Below the pieces are notes generated by a model. The model saw only the letters and a program-made list of their open reading frames with translations, ran no database searches and was not told the DNA's origin. DNA of 64,000 nt from Anaeromyxobacter paludicola (GTDB taxonomy: Bacteria; Myxococcota; Myxococcia; Myxococcales; Anaeromyxobacteraceae). The stretch lies in contig NZ_AP025592.1 in NCBI RefSeq assembly GCF_023169965.1, positions 2,728,001 through 2,792,000 on the forward strand, in the 5' to 3' direction. Shown piece by piece: positions 16,280 through 27,051 of the stretch (positions within the stretch are counted from its first letter, which is position 1; the number at the start of each line of letters is the position of its first letter). The position numbers were made by a program, and so were the translations under genes.

Positions 16280-17149
16280 TCAAGCGCCGGCCGGGGTCCC
16301 GGCCGGGGGCTCTCCCGGCGCCGCGGCGAGCGACCGGATCAGCTTCGGCCGCACGCCCGTCGCCTCGAGGAGCGATTCGAGCCGCGCCCGCGCCTCGCGC
16401 CCCTCCCGGCGGACCTTCTTCGCGAGGATGAGCTCGTTCTTGAGCGAGTGCTCCCAGCCGGCGAGCTCGGTCACCGTGACCCGGTAGCCGTGCGCCTCGA
16501 GCGCCAGGGCCCGGACGACGTTGGTGAGGTGCGAGCCGAACTCGCGCCGGTGCCAGGGGTGCGCGAAGAGCGCGTCGAGCGGCGCCCTGGCGGCGGCCCC
16601 CTCGAGCTGCCGCGCCACCTCCGCCTGGCAGCAGGGCACGACCGCCACGTGGTCCGCCCCGCGGCGGATGGCGAGCGCGAGCGCGTCGTCGGTGGCGGTG
16701 TCGCAGGCGTGGAGCGCGGTCACGAGGTGGAGCCGCTCCGGCACCTCGGCCGACTCGACCGCGCCGGTGACGAAGCGCATGCGCCGGTAGCCGAGCCGCC
16801 CGGCCCGCTCCTCGGCGGCCTTCGTGAGCTCGGCGCGGGTCTCGATGGAGAGGACGGTCCCCTTCCCCGCCGGCTCGACGAAGAGCTCGGCCAGGATGAA
16901 GCCGAGGTACCCCTTCCCGGCGCCGCAGTCGGCGATGACCGGCTCGCCGAAGCGCCCGAGCACGTCCTCCACCGCCGGCTGGAGCAGCCGGACGAGGTGG
17001 TTCACCTGCTTCAGCTTCCGCAGGCTGTCGGCGTTGAGCTGGCCGTCGCGGGTGAGGAGGTGCAGCTCCTTCAGCAGCCCGGGCGAGGTGCCGGGGAGGA
17101 GCTCCCGCGACACCGCCTCCCCCTTCACCTGCCGGCGGGCCTTGTCCAT
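16280..17149 (-). CDS. SAM-dependent methyltransferase (Methyltransf_32-like)
   Basis: 289 residues. A class I methyltransferase Rossmann domain begins near residue 70: PVIADCGAGKGYLGFILAE is the SAM-binding motif I, TVLSIETRAEL holds the acidic residue of motif II, VTALHACDTATDDALALAI and HVAVVPCCQAEVARQL (~residues 140-175) form the catalytic-side motifs. The combination GAGKGY + LHACDT + VPCCQ is typical of the Methyltransf_32 group, whose substrates are mostly unassigned (some relatives act on RNA). The C-terminal third is charged. It is a lone gene, followed by the RND operon and preceded by a hairpin array. Confidence 0.8.
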   Translation of the reverse strand: MDKARRQVKGEAVSRELLPGTSPGLLKELHLLTRDGQLNADSLRKLKQVNHLVRLLQPAVEDVLGRFGEPVIADCGAGKGYLGFILAELFVEPAGKGTVLSIETRAELTKAAEERAGRLGYRRMRFVTGAVESAEVPERLHLVTALHACDTATDDALALAIRRGADHVAVVPCCQAEVARQLEGAAARAPLDALFAHPWHRREFGSHLTNVVRALALEAHGYRVTVTELAGWEHSLKNELILAKKVRREGREARARLESLLEATGVRPKLIRSLAAAPGEPPAGTPAGA

Positions 17150-17168
17150 GGAGTTGAAGTTACCTCAG

Positions 17169-17306
17169 GGTGGGGTCCCACCGCAGGTGGGGAGGGCGGA
17201 GCCCTCCAGGGCGGGCGAGCTTCGCCGCAGGCGAAGCGTAAGGGCCCCGCCGAGCGGAGGGTGGGGCCCCACCAGCTCTGCTGGTGGGGCGGGACAGCAT
17301 GTCCCG
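17169..17306. repeat. Array of about six short stem-loops, most with three-base loops
   Basis: Consecutive perfect stems: 17177-17182/17186-17191 (loop gca), 17191-17197/17201-17207 (loop gga), 17219-17226/17230-17237 (loop gca), a 14-base palindrome at 17260-17273, 17266-17276/17280-17290 (11 bp, loop tct) and 17290-17296/17300-17306 (loop gca). It fills the gap between the ABC-F stop (17309) and the methyltransferase start (17149). The last stem follows the ABC-F stop directly and may double as its terminator. Stem sequences differ from one another, so this is not a CRISPR or simple tandem repeat. Confidence 0.75.
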
Positions 17307-17308
17307 TT

Positions 17309-18907
<1,599 letters not shown>

Positions 18908-19106
18908 GGGAGCGGCGCTCTTGTAACCGAAACGGGACCGGTTGGCGAGGTGGCCGGACGGCCGCCAGCCCAGGCGGCGGCCGGCCCGGGACCCGCCCGC
19001 GCCCGGGGGGCCCCAGGAGATCCGGCGCCCCCGCCCCGAGGGACCGTGGCGCCGCGCCGGCGCGGCGGCATGGGGTGGCCCGTCGCACCGCGAACGGGAG
19101 GTCCCC

Positions 19107-19430
19107 ATGTCGCCACGTCTCTTCGTCGCCGTGACCGCCGCCGCGCTCGGGCTCGCGGGCTGCGCCCACGAAGGCGCCTCCGGCGCCGCGATGTCGGAGC
19201 AGCAGCGAGCCTCGGCCGGGCCCACCACCGGCTCGCCGAGCGATCCGAACGCGCGCGAGCAGGCGGCGAGCATCCGCCCGCAGTCGAGCCCGCGGACCCC
19301 GGGCCCCGCCTCGCTGGGCGGCACCGCCGCCGGCGCGCGCGCGCCCGCGCTCGAGCCCGTCACCGAGGTACCGGCCGACGAGGCGGGCCCGGCGCCCGCC
19401 GCCCCCGCGCCGGCGGAGTCGCCCAGGTAG
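19107..19430 (+). CDS. Small lipoprotein of unknown function
   Basis: 107 residues with ATG 19107 preceded by GGGAGGT. Lipoprotein signal MSPRLFVAVTAAALGLAGC, lipobox Cys19. The mature part is low in complexity, rich in Ala, Pro, Ser, Gly and Glu, without recognisable domains, and probably disordered. It is divergent from the ABC-F gene across 199 bases that hold no other ORF. A hairpin (19442-19469) follows its stop. Confidence 0.72.
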   Translation: MSPRLFVAVTAAALGLAGCAHEGASGAAMSEQQRASAGPTTGSPSDPNAREQAASIRPQSSPRTPGPASLGGTAAGARAPALEPVTEVPADEAGPAPAAPAPAESPR

Positions 19431-19441
19431 CCTCCTCCGGG

Positions 19442-19469
19442 CCGGCCGTTCCGAGGTAAGAACGGCCGG
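19442..19469 (+). promoter_or_regulatory. Hairpin overlapping the start of the next gene
   Basis: Perfect nine-base arms ccggccgtt (19442-19450) / aacggccgg (19461-19469) around a ten-base loop, ccgaggtaag, which holds the only Shine-Dalgarno-like GAGGT. The GTG start of the methyltransferase at 19469 begins at the last base of the 3' arm. It could be a terminator for the lipoprotein gene, a translation-control structure, or both. Confidence 0.45.
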
Positions 19470-20416
19470 TGACGACCGAACGCGCCTTCGCCGCCTGCGC
19501 CCCCGGGCTCGAGCCGCTCCTCGCGGGCGAGCTCGCCGCGCTCGGGCTGCGCGCCCGCGCCACGCCCGGCGGCGCCGAGCTGGAGGGCGAGGACGCGGTG
19601 GCGCTGGCCTGCCTCGGGAGCCGGCTCGCCGACGCCGTCTCGCTCCGGCTCTACGAGGGGCCGGAGCGCGGCCTCGACGCGGCGCGCGCCGAGGCCCGGC
19701 GACGCTACGGCCCGGGGGCGCGGCCGGTGGCCCGCGTCCGCGGCGGCCTCGCCACCCTCTCGCTCGACGCGGCCGGCGCGCCCCTCTACAAGCGCGGCTG
19801 GCGGCAGCGCGTCGGGGCGGCCCCGCTGCGCGAGAGCGTCGCGGCCGCGCTCCTACGCTTCGGCGGCTACGATCCGGCGCGACCGCTCCTCGATCCCATG
19901 TGCGGCTCCGGCACCCTGCCCATCGAGGCGGCGCTCCTCGCCGCGGGGCGCCCGCCCGGCGCCGGCCGCGCCTTCGCCTTCGAGCGCTGGCCCGGCACCG
20001 ACGCCCGGCGCGTGGCCGCGATCCGGGCGCGGCTCACGGCCGGCCGACGCCCGCCCCCCGCCGTCATCCAGGCCTCCGACCGGAACGCGGGCGCCCTCCG
20101 GCTCGCGCAGAAGAACGCCGCCGCGGCGGGCGTCGCCGAGGCGATCCGCTTCGCGCGGATCGACGCCGCCCAGGCGGCGCCGCCGCCCGGGCCCGGCCTC
20201 TGCGCGGTCAACCCGCCCTTCGGCGTCCGCATCGACGAGGGGGCGGCCGAGGCCTGGAAGGCGCTCGCCGCGCTCCTGCCCCGGCTCGCCGGCTGGACCC
20301 TCGCCGTCGTGGCGCCCGACCGGGGCTTCGAGCGGCTCCTGCCGGCGCGGCAGGCCGCCGTGCTGCCGTTCGTGGACGGGGGGCTCGCGTGCAAGCTCCT
20401 CCGGTACCAGCTTTGA
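19469..20416 (+). CDS. RlmL/TrmN-like class I SAM RNA methyltransferase (UPF0020), short form
   Basis: 315 residues. Likely methylates a guanine N2 in rRNA or tRNA. The N-terminus (FAACAPGLEPLLAGELAALGL) is the typical opening of RlmL/Trm14 proteins, followed by a reduced THUMP-like region. The catalytic domain starts with LYKRGWRQRVGAAPLRES and has PLLDPMCGSGTLPIEAALLAA (SAM motif I), IQASDRNAGALRLAQKNAAAAG and CAVNPPFGVRID, the NPPF/Y catalytic motif of N2-guanine methyltransferases. It is ~100 residues shorter than the paralogue at 38612. GTG start, chosen for the conserved N-terminus. Confidence 0.85.
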   Translation: MTTERAFAACAPGLEPLLAGELAALGLRARATPGGAELEGEDAVALACLGSRLADAVSLRLYEGPERGLDAARAEARRRYGPGARPVARVRGGLATLSLDAAGAPLYKRGWRQRVGAAPLRESVAAALLRFGGYDPARPLLDPMCGSGTLPIEAALLAAGRPPGAGRAFAFERWPGTDARRVAAIRARLTAGRRPPPAVIQASDRNAGALRLAQKNAAAAGVAEAIRFARIDAAQAAPPPGPGLCAVNPPFGVRIDEGAAEAWKALAALLPRLAGWTLAVVAPDRGFERLLPARQAAVLPFVDGGLACKLLRYQL

Positions 20417-20497
20417 CGGGTGTCCCGATCCACCCGCGCCCTCCCGAACCAGGCGAGCAGGCAGGCGAAGCGCGCCTCGCCGCGACATGCTTCCAAG

Positions 20498-21430
<933 letters not shown>

Positions 21431-22120
21431 GATCGGGCCCTGGCCGCACCACCTCTTCCCCGGGCCGGTGGCGGTGGCGCGCAGCTTCTGGCTCATGCTG
21501 CAGGACGGGCGGCTCGGCGCCGCGGTGCTGCGCTCGCTCTCGCGGCTGGCGCAGGGGTACGGCCTCTCCGCGGCCATCGGGCTGCCGCTCGGCGTCGCCA
21601 TCGCCCGCATCGGGTGGGTCAAGCTCGCGATCCGGCCGCTGGTGCTCGGGCTCCAGGCGCTCCCGTCCATCTGCTGGCTGCCCCTGGCGGTGCTCTGGTT
21701 CGGGCTCACCGAGTGGGCCATCCTCTTCGTGGTGGTGATGGGCTCGCTCCTCGCCATCACCATCTCCACCGAGGACGGCGTCTCGGCCATCGACCCGCTC
21801 CTGCTGCGCGCCGCCGGCACGCTCGGGATCAAGGGCCCCCGCTTCTACGGCGGGGTGCTCGTGCCGGCCGCGCTGCCCGGCATCGTCACCGGCCTCAAGC
21901 TCGGCTGGAGCTTCGCCTGGCGGGCCCTCATGGCCGGCGAGCTGCTCTTCGTGGCGGGCGGGCTCGGGCAGCTCCTGGCGCAGGGGCGCGAGCTGCTCGA
22001 CGTGCCGCAGGTGATGGCGGTGATGGCGGCCATCGTGGCGATCGGCTCGGCGGTGGACCAGGTGCTCTTCCACCTCGCCGAGGTGCGGGTCCGGCGCCGC
22101 TGGGGCCTGGCGGAGGCGGC

Positions 22121-23152
22121 GTGAGGCGGCGCGAGCAGCTCCGGCGCTCGGCCTCGGCGGTGGTCGCGGTCGCCCTGCTCGTCGCCCTGGCGGTGGCGCT
22201 CGTGCTGCTCTCGTCCTGCCGCCGCGCGCCGCCGCCCGGCGGGCCGCTCCGCGTCGGCTACTTCCCGAACGTGACCCACGCGCAGGCGCTGGTGGGCGAC
22301 GCGGAGGGCGCCTTCGCCGCCGCGCTGGGCGGCAGGGGGATCACCGCGCGGACCTTCAACGCCGGCCCGAGCGCGATGGAGGCGCTCCTCGCGGGAGAGC
22401 TCGACCTCTGCTACGTCGGCAACGCGCCGGCCGCGCTCGCCTACCTCCGCTCCCACGGCGGGCTGCGCGTCGTCGCCGGGGCGGCCTCGGGCGGCGCGTC
22501 GCTGGTGGTGCGCGAGGCGCGCGGGCCGGCCGACCTCGCCGGGAAGCGCGTCGCCTCGCCGCAGCTCGGCAACAGCCAGGACGTGTCGCTCCGGTGGTGG
22601 CTGCGGGAGGCCGGGCTCCCGATCGGTGAGAAGCCGCCGGCGGTCAACGTGAGCCCCATCGCCAACGCCGAGATCCTGGCGCTCTTCCAGCAGGGGCAGC
22701 TCGCCGGGGCCTGGGTGCCGGAGCCGTGGGCGTCCCGGCTCGTCGCCCAGGCGGGCGGGCGGATCCTGGTGGACGAGCGCGACCTCTGGCCCGAGCGGAC
22801 CTTCCCGACGACGGTCGTGGTCGTGAGCGAGCGGGCGCTGCGCGACCGGCGCCCCGACCTCGTCTCGGCGCTGCGGGCGCACCTCTCGCTCACCGAGCGC
22901 TGGCGGCGCGATCCCGCCGGGTTCGCCCGCGCCGCCAACGCCGCCTTCGGCAAGCTCGCCGGCCATCCGCTCCCGGAGGCGGTGCTGCAGGCGGCCTTCT
23001 CGCGGCTCGAGCCGACCGACGACCCGATGGCCGACAAGCTCGCCACCGCCGCCCGGCGCGCCGCCGCCCTGAAGCTCGCGCCCGAGGGCGACCTCTCCGG
23101 GCTGGTGGACGGGAGCCTCCTCTCCGAGGCCCGCGCGGCGGCCGCTCGTTGA
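22121..23152 (+). CDS. ABC transporter substrate-binding protein (SsuA/TauA/NrtA type)
   Basis: 343 residues from GTG 22121. The N-terminus has a basic stretch, a long hydrophobic helix and a Cys at position 33 (LVLLSSC), which suits a lipoprotein. The mature domain opens with PLRVGYFPNVTHAQALVG, and has LCYVGNAPAALAYL, GKRVASPQLGNSQD and QLAGAWVPEPWASRLV, all typical of aliphatic-sulfonate/nitrate-type binding proteins (NMT1-like domain). The ligand cannot be deduced. No desulfonation or nitrate genes lie next to it. Confidence 0.93.
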   Translation: MRRREQLRRSASAVVAVALLVALAVALVLLSSCRRAPPPGGPLRVGYFPNVTHAQALVGDAEGAFAAALGGRGITARTFNAGPSAMEALLAGELDLCYVGNAPAALAYLRSHGGLRVVAGAASGGASLVVREARGPADLAGKRVASPQLGNSQDVSLRWWLREAGLPIGEKPPAVNVSPIANAEILALFQQGQLAGAWVPEPWASRLVAQAGGRILVDERDLWPERTFPTTVVVVSERALRDRRPDLVSALRAHLSLTERWRRDPAGFARAANAAFGKLAGHPLPEAVLQAAFSRLEPTDDPMADKLATAARRAAALKLAPEGDLSGLVDGSLLSEARAAAAR

Positions 23153-23199
23153 GAGGGCCCCGTCCCCGGCTCCTGCCCCTCGACCAGGGGGCTGGCCGC

Positions 23200-23213
23200 G
23201 ATGGCGCGCCATC
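23200..23213. promoter_or_regulatory. 14-base perfect palindrome upstream of the PAP2 phosphatase
   Basis: gatggcgcgccatc, a perfect palindrome in the 124-base gap between the importer operon and the PAP2 gene. It could be a regulator-binding site or, given the GC content, chance. A second inverted repeat, cggccgc/gcggccg, follows at about 23234-23254. Confidence 0.3.
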
Positions 23214-23276
23214 CAAAAGTTACAGGCGTGCCCCGGCCGCGCCTTCCGCGGCCGCGACCCTGGGCACCGGAGCTGG

Positions 23277-23903
23277 ATGGACCAGCGCCGTTCGGAGGAC
23301 GCGATGGAGAGGCCCGCAGCGCTGCAGTCGCCCGAGGAGCTGGTGGGAGGTGGCGCCGCCGCCCTCCCCGGCGCCCTCGCGCCCTCGCGCCTCCACCGGC
23401 TCCTCTCGTTCGACGAGACGCTCCTCCTCGGGGTCCGCCGCTTCCACGGGCCCTGGCGCACGCGGCTCGCGCGGCTGCTCACCGCGGCCGGCGACGCGCG
23501 GAGCTGGACCTTCGCGAGCCTGGTGCTCCTCGCGAGCATGCGCCCCACCGGGCTCCACCTCGGGCTGCGCGTGGCCGCCGGCAGCAGCCTCGCCGCGCTC
23601 CTGGCCCAGGGGCTGAAGCGGACCCTCAACCGGGCCCGCCCCTCCTCGGCCATCGAGCAGTTCGAGGCGCTGGCCGACAACCCCGACGCCTTCAGCTTCC
23701 CCTCGGGCCACACCGCCGCCGCGTTCGGCGTGGCGGTCGCCCTCGCGGGCGAGCCCTTCTGGGCGGGACCGATCGCCACCGTCCTCGCGGTAGGGATCGG
23801 CCTCTCGCGCGTCTACCTCGGGGCGCACTACCCGCTCGACGTCGCCGCCGGCTCGGTGCTGGGCGTCGCCGCCGGGGTGCTGGCGCGCCTGCTCGTCGCC
23901 TAG
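23277..23903 (+). CDS. PAP2-family lipid phosphatase
   Basis: 208 residues, about five membrane helices. Dephosphorylates a lipid phosphate (phosphatidate, undecaprenyl pyrophosphate or similar) at the membrane. All three phosphatase motifs are present: KRTLNRARP (motif 1), FPSGHTAAAFG (motif 2) and SRVYLGAHYPLDVAAG (motif 3, nucleophilic His). Two starts have good ribosome sites, ATG 23277 (GGAG upstream) and ATG 23304; the longer is reported. The N-terminal ~40 residues are soluble. Nine bases separate it from the zinc-ribbon gene. Confidence 0.9.
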   Translation: MDQRRSEDAMERPAALQSPEELVGGGAAALPGALAPSRLHRLLSFDETLLLGVRRFHGPWRTRLARLLTAAGDARSWTFASLVLLASMRPTGLHLGLRVAAGSSLAALLAQGLKRTLNRARPSSAIEQFEALADNPDAFSFPSGHTAAAFGVAVALAGEPFWAGPIATVLAVGIGLSRVYLGAHYPLDVAAGSVLGVAAGVLARLLVA

Positions 23904-23911
23904 GAACCACC

Positions 23912-24127
23912 ATGAACGAACCGCTCGATCCCACCACCTGCCACATGTGCGGCTGCAAGCTCGAGGGCGAGCGCGCCGCCGCCCCCACCGGCGACCTGCC
24001 CCTCTGCCCCGACTGTCACGAGGCCTTCCTGGCCGACGGCGAGCCCGACGCCTTCCTCGACGAGGCGTTCTGGCTCGAGCTGCGGCTCAAGCGCCGGCCG
24101 GTGCCGCCAGAAGAGCTCCCGGCGTGA
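23912..24127 (+). CDS. Small zinc-ribbon-like protein
   Basis: 71 residues with ATG 23912, too short for many gene finders. A Cys cluster CHMCGC (residues 10-15) pairs with a second knuckle CPDCHE, giving four or five Cys ligands spaced as in a rubredoxin-type or zinc-ribbon fold. The C-terminus is acidic then basic (DAFLDEAFWLELRLKRRP). It follows the PAP2 gene by eight bases and is probably in its operon. Its last 41 bases overlap, tail to tail, a small minus-strand ORF. Function unknown. Confidence 0.75.
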   Translation: MNEPLDPTTCHMCGCKLEGERAAAPTGDLPLCPDCHEAFLADGEPDAFLDEAFWLELRLKRRPVPPEELPA

Positions 24128-24305
24128 TCGGCCGGCCGGCGAGCTCCTCGACCTCCACCGCGACGGCGGAGGACAGGCCGCCGCGCCGGAGCGCCTCCCG
24201 GTAGGCGCGGGCCGCGGCCTGGGCGTCCCAGGCCTGCAGCACCAGCTCCTCGGTCCCGGCGTCCTGGGACCGGCAACGGAAGAATCGCTCGCGCTTCGTG
24301 CTCAT
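24087..24305 (-). CDS. Small protein of unknown function
   Basis: 72 residues from ATG 24305 (MSTKRERFFRCRSQDAGTEE). It has a plausible mixed alpha/beta composition, VLQAWDAQAAARAYREALRRG followed by AVAVEVEELAG, reminiscent of small one-domain proteins that handle sequence-divergent partners, but no family is recognised. It overlaps the zinc-ribbon gene by 41 bases in convergent orientation. The reading frame could extend to 24371, but the shorter start leaves the better leader. It may be a shadow. Confidence 0.5.
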   Translation of the reverse strand: MSTKRERFFRCRSQDAGTEELVLQAWDAQAAARAYREALRRGGLSSAVAVEVEELAGRPITPGALLAAPAGA

Positions 24306-24544
24306 CGGGAGCCTCGGGGAGGGGTGTGCGATCCGATCCATAGGCCCCGGGAGCGGGGTCGTCGGTGACAAGACGGTGTCGAACCCCTCCCACGGCCGGG
24401 GGAGTCCTCAAGCGTCCGTTTACAGAGGCGAATCGGCGCGCCGCTTTCGGGCGCGCCCCAGAAGACCGCGGCCCCGGGACCGTCACCGACCCTTCACCGA
24501 ACCGTCGCCGCGGGCGCTCGCGGCGCCGTGTTACTCGCCTCCCG

Positions 24545-25729
24545 ATGCTGAGCGCCGGCGATCTCGTCACCTCCCGGGAGAGCGTCCCCCCGTCGATGCC
24601 GGTCCGGCGCGTGGCCGACCGGTTCTTCGATCAGCCGGAGCTCGACGCCCTCGCGCTGGTGGACGACGGCGCGCCGCGCGGCCTCGTCACCCGCCCGAAG
24701 CTCCTCCTCAAGCTGCTCCGCAACTTCGGCTACGAGCTCTTCGGCCGCGGCCCGGTGCAGCGGATCGCCGAGACCGCCCCGCTGACGGTCCCGGCGGCGG
24801 CGCCGCTCGCCGACGTGGTGGACCGGGCGCTGTCGCGCCCCCGGGCGCTCGTCTACGACGAGCTGCTGGTGGAGGACGGCGGGCGCTTCGTCGGCCTCAT
24901 CTCGGTCCGGGACCTGGCGCTGCACCAGAGCGCCGCGCTCGCGACGAGCATGTCCCAGCGCGAGCTCGCGACCGCGCGCGCCGCCGAGCTGGAGCGCGAG
25001 AACGCGCTGCGCTCGCGCTTCCTCGCCCACGTCACCCACGAGCTGCGCTCGCCGGTGAACGCCATCATCGGGCTCGCCGAGCTGGCCCGGCGCGCCAGCG
25101 CCCGCGGGCAGCCGGAGGCGGTGGACGAGCGGCTCGGGCTCCTCCTGTCGAGCGCCGCCGGCCTGCGCGCCATCGTCGGCAACGTGCTCGACCTCTCCAA
25201 GCTCGACGCCGGCCGCATGGACGTGGTGCCGGAGGAGGTGGACCTCTCCGCGCTGGTGACCGAGCTCGCCGCGACCGCGCGGGTGCTCGCCGGGCAGAAG
25301 CCGGTGCGCGTCTCGGTCGAGGCGCCGCCCGAGCCGGCGCGGGTGCGCTCCGATCCGCAGAAGCTCCGCCAGATCGGCCTCAACCTGGCCGGCAACGCGG
25401 TCAAGTTCACCGACCGGGGCGAGGTGGCGCTCTCGCTCGCGCGCGAGGGCGAGGCCTGGGCGCTGCGGGTGCGCGACACCGGCATCGGCATCCGGGCCGA
25501 GGACCTCCCCCGCCTGTTCCTGCCGTTCCACCAGTGCGAGGACGCCCGGGTGCGCCGGCACGAGGGGACCGGCCTCGGGCTCGCCATCGCGCGCAGCATG
25601 GCCGAGCTCGTCGGCGCCCGGCTCGCGGTCGAGAGCGTCCGCGGCCAGGGCTCCACCTTCACCCTCACCATCCCCTCCCTCGACGAAGGACCCCCGCGAT
25701 GCCCACCGCCAAGCCCGTCGTGCTCGTGA
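24545..25729 (+). CDS. CBS-domain sensor histidine kinase
   Basis: 394 residues from ATG 24545. Residues ~1-135 look like a CBS pair (LSAGDLVTSRESVPPSMPVRRVADRFF; LALVDDGAPRGLVTRPKLL; ELLVEDGGRFVGLISVRDLALH). A short coiled coil (SQRELATARAAELERENALRSR) leads into HisKA with FLAHVTHELRSPVNAIIG, phospho-His165, then HATPase with NLAGNAVKFTD, RDTGIGIRAEDL and GTGLGLAIARSMAEL. No membrane segment, so it is a cytosolic kinase that probably senses an adenine nucleotide through its CBS pair. The 3' end overlaps its receiver gene by 31 bases. The upstream 239 bases carry promoter-sized space only. Confidence 0.9.
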   Translation: MLSAGDLVTSRESVPPSMPVRRVADRFFDQPELDALALVDDGAPRGLVTRPKLLLKLLRNFGYELFGRGPVQRIAETAPLTVPAAAPLADVVDRALSRPRALVYDELLVEDGGRFVGLISVRDLALHQSAALATSMSQRELATARAAELERENALRSRFLAHVTHELRSPVNAIIGLAELARRASARGQPEAVDERLGLLLSSAAGLRAIVGNVLDLSKLDAGRMDVVPEEVDLSALVTELAATARVLAGQKPVRVSVEAPPEPARVRSDPQKLRQIGLNLAGNAVKFTDRGEVALSLAREGEAWALRVRDTGIGIRAEDLPRLFLPFHQCEDARVRRHEGTGLGLAIARSMAELVGARLAVESVRGQGSTFTLTIPSLDEGPPRCPPPSPSCS

Positions 25730-26115
25730 TCGACGACGACCCCACGCACCTCTACCTGACGCGCAGCCTCCTCGAGGACGAGGGGCTCCAGGTGCACTGC
25801 CACGAGGGCGCGTTCGGCGCGACCCAGCGGCTGCGCGACGTCGAGCCCGACCTCGTGCTCCTCGACGTGAACATGCCTGGGCTCTCCGGAGAGACCCTCG
25901 CCGGCATCCTGCGCCGGGCCGAGCAGCGGCGGGCGAGCTGGGCGGGCGGCGCGCCGCGCGGCGCCCCCATCGTGCTCTACTCGTCGAACGACGAGGACGT
26001 CCTGCGGCAGAGCGTGAGCGCGCTCGGGGTGGCGGGCTACGTCTGCAAGGGCGACCTCGGGATGCTGCGCGAGCGCGTCTGGCGGGTCCTCGGGACGTGG
26101 GCCCGCGGGGCCTGA
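25699..26115 (+). CDS. Stand-alone response-regulator receiver domain
   Basis: 138 residues, a CheY-like domain with no output domain. The acidic cluster VIDDDPTHLYLTRSLL (Asp12-14), phospho-acceptor Asp56 in DLVLLDVNMPGLSG, the Thr/Ser position in IVLYSSNDE and the Lys in GYVCKGD are all present. It overlaps the kinase gene at 24545 and is its evident partner. The output is not in this window. Confidence 0.92.
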   Translation: MPTAKPVVLVIDDDPTHLYLTRSLLEDEGLQVHCHEGAFGATQRLRDVEPDLVLLDVNMPGLSGETLAGILRRAEQRRASWAGGAPRGAPIVLYSSNDEDVLRQSVSALGVAGYVCKGDLGMLRERVWRVLGTWARGA

Positions 26116-26231
26116 ACGCGCCGGCCCCGGCGCCCCGCCCCGCCGAGTTCGCGCGCTCCTCACGCGCTCGCCGCGCCCCCGACACGCACCCTTGGTCTAG
26201 TCCGTCGCGCCACCCGCCGGAGGACGACTCG

Positions 26232-27047
26232 ATGCCCACGCTCGCCCACCTCTCCGATCTCCACCTCGGCCGCGACGAGGCGACCGGGGCCGCCGCCCGC
26301 CGCCTCGCCCGGGCCCTCCTCGCCGCCGGCGTGGACCGGCTGCTCCTGACCGGCGACCTCACCCACCGCGGCCAGCGCGGCGAGCTGCACGAGTTCGAGG
26401 AGGTCTTCGCCCCCTGGCGCGACGCCGGGCGGCTCACCCTCGTGCCGGGGAACCACGACCGGCTCGGCCACGACCTCGGGGGCGCGCTCATGCCGGGCGA
26501 CCGGGTCCAGGTGGAGGAGCACGAGGGGCTGCACCTCGTGCGGCTCGACTCGACCGGTCCCCACAACCGCTCCTTCCTCTCCGGCCACGGCGCGCTCGCG
26601 CCGGGCGACCTCGACCTCGTGGACCGGGCGCTCGCCGCCGCGCGCCCCGGCGCGCTGCGCGTCCTCATGCTGCACCACCACCCGCTGCCGCTCCCGGAGG
26701 ACTGCCTCGTGGAGCGGCTCTCCTCCTGGCTGGGCCGCCCCTGGACCGCCGAGCTCGCGCTCGGCCCGGCGCTCCTCGCGCGGATCGCCGGGCGCTGCGA
26801 CCTCGTCCTGCACGGCCACCGGCACGCGGCCTCGCGGGTCGAGCTCGAGGGCGCCGCGGGCGCGCCCCTCGCCGTGCTCAACGCCGGCTGCTCCACCGAG
26901 CTCGAGGCCGCCCGGCTCCTCGACTACGCGGACGGGCGGGTGGCCGGGGAACGGTGGCTGCACTCGGACGCCGGCGTGGCCCCGATCCTCGCGCCCAGGC
27001 CGGCGGCGCGGGCGCCGCGGCCGGTCGATCCCGGGCTCGCGGCCTGA
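26232..27047 (+). CDS. Calcineurin-like metallophosphoesterase
   Basis: 271 residues, cytosolic (no signal). The five metal motifs appear in order: LAHLSDLHLGR (DxH), LLTGDLTHRG (GDxxxxG), VPGNHDR (GNHD), MLHHHPLPLPED (H) and LHGHRHAA (GHxH). Substrate cannot be assigned from motifs. Its 3' end meets the lipid-type glycosyltransferase operon tail to tail, four bases apart. Its size and motif layout resemble PlcP-type phospholipases C that work with glycosyltransferases in phosphate-starved bacteria, a weak analogy. Confidence 0.87.
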   Translation: MPTLAHLSDLHLGRDEATGAAARRLARALLAAGVDRLLLTGDLTHRGQRGELHEFEEVFAPWRDAGRLTLVPGNHDRLGHDLGGALMPGDRVQVEEHEGLHLVRLDSTGPHNRSFLSGHGALAPGDLDLVDRALAAARPGALRVLMLHHHPLPLPEDCLVERLSSWLGRPWTAELALGPALLARIAGRCDLVLHGHRHAASRVELEGAAGAPLAVLNAGCSTELEAARLLDYADGRVAGERWLHSDAGVAPILAPRPAARAPRPVDPGLAA

Positions 27048-27051
27048 GAGG

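Noticed and set aside
17169-17306. CRISPR array or tRNA cluster
   Set aside because: No constant repeat with equal spacers and no cloverleaf; stems differ in sequence and length.
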